The notes: generated by a model not told the origin, from the letters alone. A DNA stretch of 64,000 nucleotides from Niastella soli (GCF_017742245.1 NZ_JAGHKO010000024.1:372001-436000); one strand, 5' to 3'; positions 17,494 through 26,998 are shown, counted from the stretch's first letter. Numbers and translations are program-made.

Positions 17494-17703
17494 CTAATTC
17501 AGCGGTCGTTGCTTTTTTATCACTTTTGTGGTGAATACACCTTTGCTGTTGATCGTTATTTCGTTAACCGGCCCGGCTTCAATGTCAGCCGCCCCATTTT
17601 CGCCTTCGAACATCCATTCATCATAAGTGTAAATGTGGTAGTTTGAATCGATATAAAATGAACGTGAATGGTCCGACTCACCATAGTAACGATAATTACT
17701 GTT
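17494..17703 (-). pseudogene. Possible C-terminal fragment of an unknown protein
   Basis: The minus strand is open here and ends in a peptide rich in Tyr, Ser and Asp (YYGESDHSRSFYIDSNYHIY, then EINDSKGV-like strands ending QRPLN). Its upstream part runs into the terminator hairpin at 17709-17739 and the transketolase 3' end, so it has no credible start. It is either a gene fragment or a chance frame. Confidence 0.25.
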
Positions 17704-17708
17704 ATACG

Positions 17709-17739
17709 AAAAACCCTCCCGACTAAAGTCGGGAGGGTT
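17709..17739 (-). terminator. Rho-independent terminator of the transketolase gene
   Basis: Arms AACCCTCCCGACT and AGTCGGGAGGGTT (13 bp, two-base loop), followed on the minus strand by a T run. It sits 23 bases after the transketolase stop. Confidence 0.85.
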
Positions 17740-17761
17740 ATAAGTTTTGTGTCTGTCGCCC

Positions 17762-19633
17762 TTATGCATGGGCAGGGGCCATTTCATTCGACCGCACCAG
17801 TTTTTTTACCCTGGCCGCAATACTGGCTGCATCGATACCGGCATCTTTCAGCAGTTCTTCCTGTTTGCCCGACTGGGAGATCTTTGTTACCGCCATCTTT
17901 TCTACATAATCACCTTCGGCACTAACGGCTGCTGTAATAAAATCACCCAAACCACCATGCGCAAAATGATCTTCCACGGTAACAATAATTTTATACCGGG
18001 TACTGTTCAAACAATCGAGTAAGGTTTGCCGATCAACGGGATTTACGGAATAACAATCTACCACCCGGATGTTTATATTTTCCTGTTTTAGCAGTTCAGC
18101 TGCCTCCAGCGCTTCATACACCGTAATACCCGAAGCCGCTACGGTAAGCAGGTCATCGTTCGACTGCCGCACGATCTTGGAACCGCCAATAGCAAATTCC
18201 TCATCGGGTTTGTATAATAATTTTGTTTTTGGGCGAAGGGTACGCATATATACCATACCGGTATGTGCAACCATTTGGGCTACGAGGCTCGCAGCAGATA
18301 TGCCTTCACAAGGTTGTAAAACAACTGTATCGGGCAGGGCCCCAAAGAAAGCAATATCTTCCAATGCCATTTGCGATGGACCATCTTCCCCAATGGAAAC
18401 GCCCACATGCGATCCTACAAATTTTATATTGGCTTCAGAGATCCGGGCCATACGGATCTGGTCGGCAGCCCGCATGAAAAAAGCGCCAAACGTGGCAACA
18501 ACCGGGATCTTACCGATCCGGGATAAACCAGCCCCTACAGAGACCATATTCTGTTCTGCGATAAAACATTCCACAAAACGTTGCGGGGTAACTTTTAACG
18601 CGTCTTCGGTAAAAGTGGAATTCTTTACATCAGCATCCAGTGCATACAGGGTTGGTATGTGTTGGATGATCTGCGCCAATGCTTCTCCAAACACTTCGCG
18701 TGTTGCATATGATTTGTTGGTATCAAAATCAAGTTTTACCGCGGTATTAATTTGTGAATCTGTAGCCGCAATTTGGGTCTGTTCAGGTTTCCGCAGTTCA
18801 AAACGGGCATTGTCATTTATGGGCCCCAATTCATCCAGGGCTTTTTTCAACTCGTCTTCTTTTAAAGCTTTCCCATGCCAGCCCTCTTTATTTTCAATAA
18901 AAGAAACCCCTTTTCCTTTTTCGGTCCTGGCAATAATAGCCACCGGTTGCTGGCCTGCATGGCTATGGGCCTGTTCAAAAGCCTGGTCTATTTGTTCATA
19001 GTTATGTCCATCAATGGTGAATACCCTGAAATTAAATGCGCGAAACCGTTGTTCATATTCATTCATGTGGTGACCGAACATGGTCTCTCCACTTTGCGCC
19101 AGGCGGTTGATGTCTAAAATAGTTATTAAGTTATTCAACCGGTGATATGATGCAAAGTTGGCAGCTTCCCACACCTGACCTTCGGCCAGTTCACCGTCGC
19201 CACACAACACATAAGTGGTAAAAGGCAGGTTTTCTCTTTTAGCTGCCAATGCCAGTCCGGCCCCTACAGAAAGCCCCTGACCCAGCGAACCGGTAGCCGC
19301 TTCTGCATATCTGTACTTGGGCACCGGGTGTCCTTCAAAACGGCTGTTAAGCTTTCGTAAAGTTTTTAATTCATTCAGGTCATAGGCATTGCTCATTCCA
19401 AACAGGGCATAGAGCAGGGGAGCGGCATGTCCCTTGGAAAGTACAAACCGGTCGTTATAAATATTTAATGGGTTCGACACATCGTAGGTAAAATATTTAT
19501 CGAACAGAACGGCCGTAATATCCGCCGCCGATAAACAGGAAGTGGGGTGTCCTGAGCCTGCTGCTGTTGTTGATACAAGACTCCATTTGCGAAGCAATTT
19601 GGCCTGTTCTTCCCAGGCGTTTATATTTTTCAT
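17762..19633 (-). CDS. tkt: Transketolase
   Basis: 623 residues from the Met whose codon ends at 19633 (MKNINAWEEQAKLLRKW). The thiamine-diphosphate domain is present (GSGHPTSCLSAADI, YVLCGDGELAEGQVWEAA with the GDG...motif, LITILDINRLAQSG). The pyrimidine-binding domain follows (FVECFIAEQNMVSVGAGLS, GPSQMALEDIAFF), then the C-terminal domain. It transfers two-carbon ketol groups in the non-oxidative pentose phosphate pathway. The protein is a single chain of the shorter, transketolase/DXS-like subgroup, slightly shorter than E. coli TktA. A strong terminator follows. Confidence 0.95.
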   Translation of the reverse strand: MKNINAWEEQAKLLRKWSLVSTTAAGSGHPTSCLSAADITAVLFDKYFTYDVSNPLNIYNDRFVLSKGHAAPLLYALFGMSNAYDLNELKTLRKLNSRFEGHPVPKYRYAEAATGSLGQGLSVGAGLALAAKRENLPFTTYVLCGDGELAEGQVWEAANFASYHRLNNLITILDINRLAQSGETMFGHHMNEYEQRFRAFNFRVFTIDGHNYEQIDQAFEQAHSHAGQQPVAIIARTEKGKGVSFIENKEGWHGKALKEDELKKALDELGPINDNARFELRKPEQTQIAATDSQINTAVKLDFDTNKSYATREVFGEALAQIIQHIPTLYALDADVKNSTFTEDALKVTPQRFVECFIAEQNMVSVGAGLSRIGKIPVVATFGAFFMRAADQIRMARISEANIKFVGSHVGVSIGEDGPSQMALEDIAFFGALPDTVVLQPCEGISAASLVAQMVAHTGMVYMRTLRPKTKLLYKPDEEFAIGGSKIVRQSNDDLLTVAASGITVYEALEAAELLKQENINIRVVDCYSVNPVDRQTLLDCLNSTRYKIIVTVEDHFAHGGLGDFITAAVSAEGDYVEKMAVTKISQSGKQEELLKDAGIDAASIAARVKKLVRSNEMAPAHA

Positions 19634-19783
19634 ATCCAGATATGTAAATGATAAATAAGGTAAGCGCACAATTAAAGTGCCATCGTTTGTTAACAGGAAT
19701 TGTAGAAATTATTAGCCACTGGCCTTATAATTAATTGCCCAACCGCCCATTTCAGGTAATTTTACTTCCCAAACTTTACAACA

Positions 19784-20506
19784 ATGAAATTAACACAGAA
19801 CAAAATTTTGATCACCGGCGGGGGAAGTGGAATTGGCCTGGGGCTAACGGAAAGATTTGTAAAAGAAGGCAACACAGTTATTGTTTGTGGCAGAAGGGAA
19901 TCGGCCCTAAAAGAGGTTACCGATAAATTCCCTGCTGTTATTACCCGGGTATGTGACCTGGCAAATGAAGTGGAACGTATAAACCTGTTTAACTGGGTTG
20001 GGGAGAATCATCCGGACCTGAATGTGCTCGTGAATAATGCCGGTATTCAAAACTGGATGAACATTACCAATGACGACTTCTATGAAAGAGCGCATGATGA
20101 AATTGAAATAAATGTTACGGCGCCGGTTCACCTCTCCAAAATGTTTTTGAACCTGAAGTCCTTAAATACCATTATGAATGTGTCATCAGGACTGGCATTT
20201 ATTCCTTTGTCAAAAGTGCCTGTTTACTGCGCCACGAAGGCATTTTTACGTTCATTCACCCTATCGCTCCGGCATCAATTAAGCACATCGAACGTGGAAG
20301 TGATCGAGATCATTCCACCGGCATTGAATACCGACCTGGGCGGCCCGGGCATACACAATGAATTTCCACCGGTGAGCGAGTTCATTGAATCAATATTCAA
20401 ACAGTTAAAGGACGGAAAAACGGAATTGACATTCGGCATGAGCGAAGACAGGGCCAACGTCAATAACAACACCATTGCCGAATATTTTGCCAGAATGAAC
20501 CCATAA
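19784..20506 (+). CDS. Classical short-chain dehydrogenase/reductase
   Basis: 240 residues. The glycine motif TGGGSGIGLGL, NNAGIQ, the Ser in MNVSSGLAF and the YCATKAF catalytic Tyr-Lys pair are all present. Resembles DltE-type SDRs of Bacteroidota, with unknown substrate. It is alone on its strand and converges with the TPR lipoprotein gene (5 bases between stops). Confidence 0.92.
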   Translation: MKLTQNKILITGGGSGIGLGLTERFVKEGNTVIVCGRRESALKEVTDKFPAVITRVCDLANEVERINLFNWVGENHPDLNVLVNNAGIQNWMNITNDDFYERAHDEIEINVTAPVHLSKMFLNLKSLNTIMNVSSGLAFIPLSKVPVYCATKAFLRSFTLSLRHQLSTSNVEVIEIIPPALNTDLGGPGIHNEFPPVSEFIESIFKQLKDGKTELTFGMSEDRANVNNNTIAEYFARMNP

Positions 20507-20511
20507 GCGTC

Positions 20512-21441
20512 TTATTGGCTGGTAATACGTTTTTGTGAACGCCATAGGCTGTCATCAGTAGCCAGTGCCTGCTGATTGTAGGCAATAGCGCCGGGATAGC
20601 CAAAACCCTGTGCAGACTGCAAGGCAAGGGTGTGGTATTTTTTTGCGCTGTCGAGGTTTTTAACCCGATAAAAATCACCTATAAGTGATAGGCTGAAAGG
20701 ACGCAACACGAACCAACCTGTCTGTTCCCGCAGCTGGTACGATTCGTACGCATACCCAAGCGCACTGTCTATCTGGTGTTTGTCGAAATATAGTCCGGCC
20801 AGGTGACGACGGGCATAAGACTGGGTGCGCCCGTCCCCGGCCTGAGTAGCAAGTGCCAGCGATTTGCGATAATAACCTTCCGCCACACCCAGATCATTTT
20901 TTGTGCTGTCGGTGTTGTTCTCGTAACAAAGCCCGATATAAAAACTCGTGAGCGCTTCGCCGGCCTTATCCTGCAACGTTGCATAGAGCCTGTTCGAAGA
21001 ATTAAAAAGCGCGAGCGCCGAATCCATTGTAGGCTCTCCCTTTAACAGGGCCGCCAGATAAAGATGAAACCCGGTAGTAGTACCGGCGGCAGCCTTTAAT
21101 GAGTCGGGGACCACTGCCGCATTAATGAACAAATGCGTGGCATACTGTTTTGCCGTATCAAATGCAGTGGCAAAACAAAGTGAATACATGTTCTGCATAT
21201 CAGCCTGCACCAATGCCACCCGTTGTTTTAAAACCAGGTTGGCAGATAGTTTGTCAACACTATCCTTTAATGCGGCAATCCTGTTTAACGAGGTTCTGAA
21301 GTTGCCCCGGTCAAATTCCTGCTGAATGGTGTTTAATTGTCCATTTATTTCCCGGGCAGACACCCCGGGCTTTGTTTGACAACAGATTACGGCAAAACTA
21401 CTAACCGTAATAAACAGGGGTAAAATTTTAGCTGATAACAT
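20512..21441 (-). CDS. TPR-containing putative lipoprotein
   Basis: 309 residues. The N-terminus is hydrophobic with a Cys (SSFAVICC), suggesting a lipoprotein. The rest is helical with repeated A-x-x-Y-x-x-A-L TPR pairs (EGYYRKSLALATQAGD, YARRHLAGLYFDKHQIDSALGYAYES, DSAKKYHTLALQSAQ). It resembles the sensor part of TPR histidine-kinase-like proteins but ends before any kinase domain. It is last of a four-gene minus-strand run behind the serine hydrolase (58 bases). Confidence 0.7.
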   Translation of the reverse strand: MLSAKILPLFITVSSFAVICCQTKPGVSAREINGQLNTIQQEFDRGNFRTSLNRIAALKDSVDKLSANLVLKQRVALVQADMQNMYSLCFATAFDTAKQYATHLFINAAVVPDSLKAAAGTTTGFHLYLAALLKGEPTMDSALALFNSSNRLYATLQDKAGEALTSFYIGLCYENNTDSTKNDLGVAEGYYRKSLALATQAGDGRTQSYARRHLAGLYFDKHQIDSALGYAYESYQLREQTGWFVLRPFSLSLIGDFYRVKNLDSAKKYHTLALQSAQGFGYPGAIAYNQQALATDDSLWRSQKRITSQ

Positions 21442-21499
21442 GGTATTTGTTTTATCAGCTTAAAGTTAAGCGGGCAGCATCCTGACCACATTGCCGTTC

Positions 21500-23107
21500 C
21501 TACAATTTCACATATTGCTTGCTTTTACTATTTTTTGTTATGGTCAAAGCGGGGATATACTTTGTAAAGGTTATAGCGAGATCTTCTTTCAAGGCAAAAA
21601 AATGGGTGCTGTCCCTGGCCGCCAACAAAAGCTCCTTACCATTTTCTTTATAAAATAAATTCACGCCTTCGTTAGTTATAGTTACCGTATCGGCGCCCGG
21701 TAAAAAATACTTGCCCGACCACGTTTGTAGCAAGTTTCCGGGAATTCTGTCCTGTGCCAGTTTCAGCAGCGGCTTTTGGGTTTTAAACCAAACAAGCGGA
21801 TTCATATCTAGTTTGCTGAAGGTTAAACTGGTGATTTTTCCTGTACCATCATTATTGAAAGTCACTCTATAGAAATCTTTGTTTAAAAAAAACTCATCAT
21901 TACCAGCGAAACCTAATTTGTACCTGGTGCCATTAGGTCTTTGAAATAGCAGTTTCCCGCCTTCCGCCCAAATATTCACCAGTTCTCCAAATTCATTTTC
22001 ATATAAACCGGTATACACTTTTAACTTATTTTTATCGGTAGGCTGGTCGTCAAAAGCATACGGCTTATTAATAGCTATACCTGCTACTACTCTTGCCTTC
22101 GCCCTGAGTTGAATGGCGGGATTGGAAGTATTTGTTAAAATGATCACATATACTCTTTCCTTTGGAAAATACAACGTTTCAGAGGTTTGGTTGTTAGACC
22201 CACCACCGTGCCGCCATACAGGGCTCCCATGTAAATTCTGCAGATACCAGCCAAAACCGTAATCGGTAAAACTTCCGTCTTTTAATTGCTGGGGGGTGAA
22301 CGCCAGCTGCAGCGTTTCTGGTTTCAACAGGATGTTGGCCTGTAATGCCTCGGTCCATTTGAGCATATCATCTACATTAGATTGAATACCACCTGCAGCG
22401 CCGGCATTCACTAAATCGCCCACTCTTATATTCGCATTTTTCTCCCACCCATAGCCATGCGCCCTGTTCTTAATGACCAGCTTTGGCTCCTCCATATAAG
22501 AATGGGTCATGCCGGCAGGTTTAAAAATATGTTCTTTAAGATATTCCCCATAAGAGGTACCGGTTATTTTTTCAAGGATATAACCCAATGCCGCAAAGTT
22601 ATTGTTATTGTATTCCCACTTTACTCCAGGTACCAGCGCTTTCACCATGGACGTATCAATACTTTTACCTTTTATTAGATTCCACACTATACCACCGTTT
22701 TGTTCTGTTAAACCGGAAGTATGGGAAAGCAACTGCCGGATGGTTATACTGCTAAAAGGGCAGGGCACTCCCGCAAGGAACTTACCCAGTGTATCTTCCA
22801 GTTGCAACCTGTTGTTTTCAACCAGTTGCAGAATGGCCACTGCTGTAAACTGTTTGGTATTGGAAGCAAGCTGAAAGATCATACTATCGTTAACCGGTAC
22901 ATTTAACTCCAGATCGGCCAGGCCAAAGGCTTTTTTATAAAGCACCTTACCGTATTTTGCCACCAACACCACGCCACCGGTTTCGTTGGGTTTGAATTGG
23001 GTTTGCAAAAACCGGTCAATATCATTCTCTATATTTATTTGTGCGTGGGCCGGGAAATAATGGTTCGCAAAAACGAACAGACATAGCAATGCTTTTACTA
23101 TTTGCAT
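21500..23107 (-). CDS. Serine hydrolase of the beta-lactamase/penicillin-binding class C family
   Basis: 535 residues with a signal peptide. The catalytic SxxK is S82-N-T-K85, the YxN motif is Y166-N-N and the KTG-equivalent is HGGG at 301-304. This is the esterase/DD-peptidase-like class C arrangement. A C-terminal beta-rich extension after residue 370 (GLYENEFGELVNIW...) is typical for such Bacteroidota enzymes and not catalytic. Probably periplasmic. Downstream of the ECF sigma and FecR-like genes, so it may be their target. Confidence 0.88.
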   Translation of the reverse strand: MQIVKALLCLFVFANHYFPAHAQINIENDIDRFLQTQFKPNETGGVVLVAKYGKVLYKKAFGLADLELNVPVNDSMIFQLASNTKQFTAVAILQLVENNRLQLEDTLGKFLAGVPCPFSSITIRQLLSHTSGLTEQNGGIVWNLIKGKSIDTSMVKALVPGVKWEYNNNNFAALGYILEKITGTSYGEYLKEHIFKPAGMTHSYMEEPKLVIKNRAHGYGWEKNANIRVGDLVNAGAAGGIQSNVDDMLKWTEALQANILLKPETLQLAFTPQQLKDGSFTDYGFGWYLQNLHGSPVWRHGGGSNNQTSETLYFPKERVYVIILTNTSNPAIQLRAKARVVAGIAINKPYAFDDQPTDKNKLKVYTGLYENEFGELVNIWAEGGKLLFQRPNGTRYKLGFAGNDEFFLNKDFYRVTFNNDGTGKITSLTFSKLDMNPLVWFKTQKPLLKLAQDRIPGNLLQTWSGKYFLPGADTVTITNEGVNLFYKENGKELLLAARDSTHFFALKEDLAITFTKYIPALTITKNSKSKQYVKL

Positions 23108-23143
23108 AGTGGTTATGTTATAAGTAATAAAATATAAACCGGG

Positions 23144-23770
23144 TCAGGAGATGGGCGGTTCCTTTGCAGCAGGAGCAACTTTCTTCTTTCTTACCGGGTT
23201 AACCTGTTGCGGTGGTTGAACGCGGCTTTTCTTTTTAACAGGCATTGTATCTACCGCCGGTACAGGTTGGACTGCTTTCTTTTTAGGACGGGCGGGTAGT
23301 GCTGGTGCTGCTGGTGCTGCCTTTTTCTTTTTACGTGGTGTTATAACGGGTACAGTATCTGTAACGCCCGTTGGCACCGTATCTATTGGCAACACAACAG
23401 TCCGCATAGTATCAGGCAACACAACCGGGGGTGTTTTTTTAACGGGTGGTTTTGGTTTTATAACCACGACATAAGCGCCCAGCACCACCCCCACAATGCC
23501 CACTACCACTGCCGCCGCCGTTCCTACGCGTGTCCACATGTGTTTTACAGGGATGGTCTGTCTCGACTGAATGGTTTGTTTTAACCGTTGCAAAGCGTCG
23601 GCTGTTCTGGTCCCGGAAGGGAATTGAGGTTCAGCAGCCATTTGCCACACCGTCTGCAATTTTTCAAAGTGAGCCCGGTTGGCGTTATCTTTCGCCAGCC
23701 ATTGTTCTACTGCCTCGCGTTCTTCCGGCGAGGCTTCTTCCAAAATATATTTTATTAACAGATCGTCCAT
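23144..23770 (-). CDS. FecR-like anti-sigma factor with Pro/Lys-rich tail instead of FecR domain
   Basis: 208 residues. The first 80 carry the helical anti-sigma N-terminus usual in FecR proteins (DDLLIKYILEEASPEEREAVEQW, then WQMA), followed by one membrane helix (VGTAAAVVVGIVGVVLGAYV). The remaining 90 residues are a low-complexity stretch of Pro, Lys, Val and Ala (KKKKAAPAAPALPARPKKKA). The FecR sensor domain and the C-terminal DUF4974 that normally follow are missing. It lies 47 bases downstream of the ECF sigma gene and probably binds that sigma factor; what it senses is unclear. Confidence 0.72.
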   Translation of the reverse strand: MDDLLIKYILEEASPEEREAVEQWLAKDNANRAHFEKLQTVWQMAAEPQFPSGTRTADALQRLKQTIQSRQTIPVKHMWTRVGTAAAVVVGIVGVVLGAYVVVIKPKPPVKKTPPVVLPDTMRTVVLPIDTVPTGVTDTVPVITPRKKKKAAPAAPALPARPKKKAVQPVPAVDTMPVKKKSRVQPPQQVNPVRKKKVAPAAKEPPIS

Positions 23771-23817
23771 TAAAAAAGAATTGAGGGTTGTCAGATTGCC
23801 GGTTGATGCATCGGCAG

Positions 23818-24363
23818 TTACAAATAATCGGCTAATTGGTCACGCAGGTGTTTCAGCGCCCTGCACAGATTGGCTTCCACCGTTTTTATGGAAATCCCAA
23901 GCTGTTCTGCGATCTCACGGTATTTCATTCCGCCGTAGCGGCTTAATTGAAAAATGGCACGGCATTGATCGGGCAATTGCGACAGGGCATGCTGCAACCT
24001 GGCTTCCAGCTCATTTAGCTCGGCTTTGCCAAAAGCGGGGGCCGCCAGTCCTTCAGCAGTGTTTTGCAACACATGGTGCTCGTATTTTCGCACCCGTTTT
24101 ACGCGACGTAACCCATCCATGCATTGATGGTACACGCTTATATACAAAAAGGCCTTCATGCTGGTATGCACCTGCCATTGCTGGCGCTTTTCCCACAGGC
24201 GACAGAACACGTTTTGCACCGCTTCTTCGGCCAGGGTTTCATTTTGCAATACAGAAAAGGCATAGGCCTGTAGTTTACCATACCAGGCGGTAAACAAGGC
24301 ATCAAAGGCGGTTTCATTACCGGCCCGTATTTGTTCTATTACCAAAAGATCGCTAGGTTCCAA
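23818..24363 (-). CDS. ECF-family RNA polymerase sigma factor
   Basis: 181 residues. Region 2 (ETAFDALFTAWYGKLQAYAFSVL...EEAVQNVFCRLWEKR) and region 4 (LPDQCRAIFQLSRYGGMKYREIAEQLGISIKTVEANLCRAL) are complete. This is the Bacteroidota sigma-70-like type usually paired with FecR anti-sigma factors. It is followed on the same strand by the FecR-like gene, the serine hydrolase and a TPR lipoprotein, with gaps of 47, 36 and 58 bases. Confidence 0.9.
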   Translation of the reverse strand: MEPSDLLVIEQIRAGNETAFDALFTAWYGKLQAYAFSVLQNETLAEEAVQNVFCRLWEKRQQWQVHTSMKAFLYISVYHQCMDGLRRVKRVRKYEHHVLQNTAEGLAAPAFGKAELNELEARLQHALSQLPDQCRAIFQLSRYGGMKYREIAEQLGISIKTVEANLCRALKHLRDQLADYL

Positions 24364-24556
24364 TTTGTCGGATTAATGAGTCCTGAATTAAGGGCTTTAT
24401 TATTAGACGCATGAGTGTGAGTTTTACCCTATGGGTGGGAAAAGAAATTTCTGTCACCTTTTTATGGGGGTTCATCCATTCAATTATAAATTTAAGGCAT
24501 ACCGGCGATGGTACTGTAATAAAAAGAAGCTACCTTTTATATTAAAATTAAATACC

Positions 24557-24850
24557 ATGATTGTTGTACACGACATTTTTGTTTGCAAACCCGGTAATGC
24601 CTCCAAACTGGCGAAACTCTTCAAAGAGATGATGGCCGACAGTGATGAATTTGTAGAAGTGATGACCGATGTAACCGGTCAGTATAACCGGGTTATTATG
24701 GTAAGTAAATTCGACAACCTCACCGCTTATGAAAAAAGCTGGGAAGATCAGATGAAGGATGAAGAAAAGATGAAAATGATGAAAGAAAAAATGGCCGGTT
24801 ACCACGAAATGTATTTGACCGGGTCCCGGGAAATATTCAGGATTTGGTAA
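24557..24850 (+). CDS. Small dimeric alpha/beta-barrel protein, NIPSNAP-like
   Basis: 97 residues starting at ATG 24557; the longer frame upstream has no plausible start. The sequence (MIVVHDIFVCKPGNASKLAKLF...VMTDVTGQYNRVIMVSKFDNL...TGSREIFRIW) shows the ferredoxin-like layout of NIPSNAP/ABM-type proteins: strand, helix, strand, then a final strand ending in W. Its helix contains a dense Met/Lys/Glu stretch (DQMKDEEKMKMMKEKM). Function in this group is usually unknown. It is followed by a strong hairpin. Confidence 0.72.
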   Translation: MIVVHDIFVCKPGNASKLAKLFKEMMADSDEFVEVMTDVTGQYNRVIMVSKFDNLTAYEKSWEDQMKDEEKMKMMKEKMAGYHEMYLTGSREIFRIW

Positions 24851-24870
24851 GCGAAACACCGCATATAAAA

Positions 24871-24904
24871 AAGCCCTGCCATGTTTTTATACATGGCAGG
24901 GCTT
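24871..24904. terminator. Bidirectional terminator hairpin
   Basis: AAGCCCTGCCATGT (24871-24884) and ACATGGCAGGGCTT (24891-24904) are perfect complements around a 6-base loop, with A-rich sequence before and T-rich after. It lies between two convergent genes, so it serves both. Confidence 0.88.
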
Positions 24905-24911
24905 TCTTGTT

Positions 24912-25649
24912 TTACCACGGACTAATGCCTGTTTCCGGCGCATTGTCATCACTAAAGAAAAGTCCTGAAGGACCATCTGCCCCCAGGGTGGCAGCTTTTA
25001 CTACCCGGGCAGCCGCATCCGGCACAGTTCCGGGACCGCTATGATTGTTAAAGTCAGTAGCGGTATAACAAGGATCAACCGCATTTATTTTGAATGCCGT
25101 ATCGCGCAGGTTATAAGCCATTACGGTAGTGTATGCATTAAGGGCAGCTTTAGAGGCAACATAGGAAGCAGGCTTTACATGATAATGTTTCCAGCCTGGA
25201 TCATTTTGAAGGGTGAGCGAACCAAGACCTGAGGTAACGTTTACGATCCTTGGTGCTGGCGACTGTTTCAACAGGTCAATAAACGCCTGCGTTACTTCTA
25301 TAACCCCAAAAAAATTGGTTTCAAAAACCTGTTTAAAAACGTTGATCTCCGTGTCATAACCATGTTGGGGGGAACCGCCACTAATACCCGCATTATTGAT
25401 CAGTACATCCAGCGTCTTTATTTTTTGCCCCAAAGTATTACGGGCAGATTTTATAGAGTCAATATTATCTACATCGATCTCAATGGGCTCTACTTGTTTC
25501 AACCCTTCCGCATGCAACTGGTCCACCGCCAGCTGGCCTTTTTGTTTGTCGCGACATCCCAGGTATACATAATATCCCTGCTGTAATAATTGCCTTACGG
25601 TCTCAAAGCCAATGCTTCTGTTGGCGCCTGTAATCAGTACTGTTTTCAT
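24912..25649 (-). CDS. Short-chain dehydrogenase/reductase
   Basis: 245 residues with TGANRSIGFETVRQL, NNAGISGG, the Ser of NVTSGLGS and YVASKAA, giving the SDR Ser-Tyr-Lys triad (with a 22-residue gap typical of carbonyl-reductase-like members). The mature pattern resembles NADPH-dependent carbonyl reductases; substrate unknown. It follows an AraC regulator on the same strand by 66 bases and is its likely target. Confidence 0.9.
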   Translation of the reverse strand: MKTVLITGANRSIGFETVRQLLQQGYYVYLGCRDKQKGQLAVDQLHAEGLKQVEPIEIDVDNIDSIKSARNTLGQKIKTLDVLINNAGISGGSPQHGYDTEINVFKQVFETNFFGVIEVTQAFIDLLKQSPAPRIVNVTSGLGSLTLQNDPGWKHYHVKPASYVASKAALNAYTTVMAYNLRDTAFKINAVDPCYTATDFNNHSGPGTVPDAAARVVKAATLGADGPSGLFFSDDNAPETGISPW

Positions 25650-25715
25650 AATTTATTATTTAACAATACAAAGCTACAGAGGCACATCAGCCTGGTTGTT
25701 ACACATCCACCGGTT

Positions 25716-26609
25716 TTAATAGGACATTTTACGGATGCTGGCCCGGTAATCGGCAGGCGTTATCCCAGTTTCCCGTTTGAAGAAGCGGTTAAAATAGGAG
25801 GCATCGGTAAAACCCAGATCGAAGGAAATTTCTTTTAAAGAGTTATTGGTATGAAAGAGCAGCCGGCGGGCTTCCATGATCAACCGGTCATGAATATGTT
25901 TGATAGCCGGTTTGCCACTTTGCACTTTTACCACTTCGCTTAAATGACCCGCAGACATATTGAGCTGGGAAGCATATTCGCTCACCTCATGCAATTCGCG
26001 ATAATGCGCATTGATCTTTTCCTGAAACCTCTTTAGTAACAGTTTTTCCGTTGAAGGACCTTCATGGCTGAACTGTTCATTGTACAGCCTGCTCAAGTAA
26101 GTAAGCAACACCGTGAGGTAGGCGGTCAGCATCTGTTGCTGCCATTCACCGGGGCGCCGGTATTCCGCATTGAGCTTCGTAATCATTTCCTCTACAAAAT
26201 TCACGTCCTCCTTCGTGAGCAGCAATTCATGGCAATTGTGTGGATTTTGAATGATCGGCAGCTGGCTCAGGGCAGCGTTTTCCTGAAACGACAAAAACTC
26301 ACCCGTAAAAGCGATCCCGGTGCTCCACAATTGTTTAAATTCTTCCTTTACGATGATATTAGGAGGGCTTGAAAAGTAAATGGTGTTATCCTGCAGGATG
26401 TAAGGCTCCATGTCAATCCATTGCCGGGTGCCGCTGGCATTACGAATGAAAACGATCAGGTAATGGCTCTTCCGGTGTGGGATAAGCAGTTCCGACTGGT
26501 CGGGCAGGCTGCCTTCAAAATTATACATCTTAAAACGCCTGTTACCGGTTAACCCATCTGGCTCTATTGCATACACGGGCACCTGCTGGTGGGAGCTAAC
26601 TACTTGCAT
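25716..26609 (-). CDS. AraC-family transcriptional regulator
   Basis: 297 residues. The C-terminal 100 form the double HTH (KINAHYRELHEVSEYASQLNMSAGHLSEVVKVQSGK..., LLFHTNNSLKEISFDLGFTDASYFNRFFKRETGITPADYR). The N-terminal part is a cupin-like ligand domain with little identity to named subfamilies. It sits immediately upstream of the SDR gene and probably controls it. Confidence 0.9.
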   Translation of the reverse strand: MQVVSSHQQVPVYAIEPDGLTGNRRFKMYNFEGSLPDQSELLIPHRKSHYLIVFIRNASGTRQWIDMEPYILQDNTIYFSSPPNIIVKEEFKQLWSTGIAFTGEFLSFQENAALSQLPIIQNPHNCHELLLTKEDVNFVEEMITKLNAEYRRPGEWQQQMLTAYLTVLLTYLSRLYNEQFSHEGPSTEKLLLKRFQEKINAHYRELHEVSEYASQLNMSAGHLSEVVKVQSGKPAIKHIHDRLIMEARRLLFHTNNSLKEISFDLGFTDASYFNRFFKRETGITPADYRASIRKMSY

Positions 26610-26769
26610 AAATTAAAATTAGCACTTTTCTTGATCCCCCGGTAGCAATTATGATCAACCCCGGCATCCCTAAGTCCCTGATAAACCGTTAATAAACACA
26701 TCAATACCCATTCCGAATGCCTGGAACAGAATTTTCAGTACTAAAGAGGTTCACTTAAATGTTACAGCT

Positions 26770-26991
26770 ATGAAACGAGTGGTATTATATCTTCTGGGGT
26801 TGTTTTTCCTTTGCCTGGCTTTTTGCAAAAGTCCCATGCCCGTTACCTTTAATCCCGACGATCAAACCAATGCCAATGGCACCATTGGCTCTGCAAAGCA
26901 AACGAACCAGTTACCGCCTAAAAACAATAACGTTCGTATTAAAGCTGATACCATAAAATTACCCAATGATACGGTGGTGACTAAACAATAA
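26770..26991 (+). CDS. Small lipoprotein
   Basis: 73 residues with a lipobox (FFLCLAFC then K), followed by a polar, Asn/Asp/Thr-rich tail without recognisable domain. It is divergent from the AraC gene and ends seven bases before the convergent 1224-residue gene, so it reads on the opposite strand to the conflict operon. No family assigned. Confidence 0.55.
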   Translation: MKRVVLYLLGLFFLCLAFCKSPMPVTFNPDDQTNANGTIGSAKQTNQLPPKNNNVRIKADTIKLPNDTVVTKQ

Positions 26992-26998
26992 GCGGCAA

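Noticed and set aside
18069-19001. 310-residue open frame on the plus strand
   Set aside because: Antisense to transketolase; no family match and strong coding signal on the other strand.
23679-24293. 204-residue open frame on the plus strand
   Set aside because: Antisense to the ECF sigma factor and FecR-like genes.
24431-24556. Longer start for the NIPSNAP-like gene
   Set aside because: The upstream residues do not fit the fold and there is a good ATG at 24557.
26770-26991. Small lipoprotein as part of the MoxR operon
   Set aside because: It lies on the opposite strand and has only positional association.
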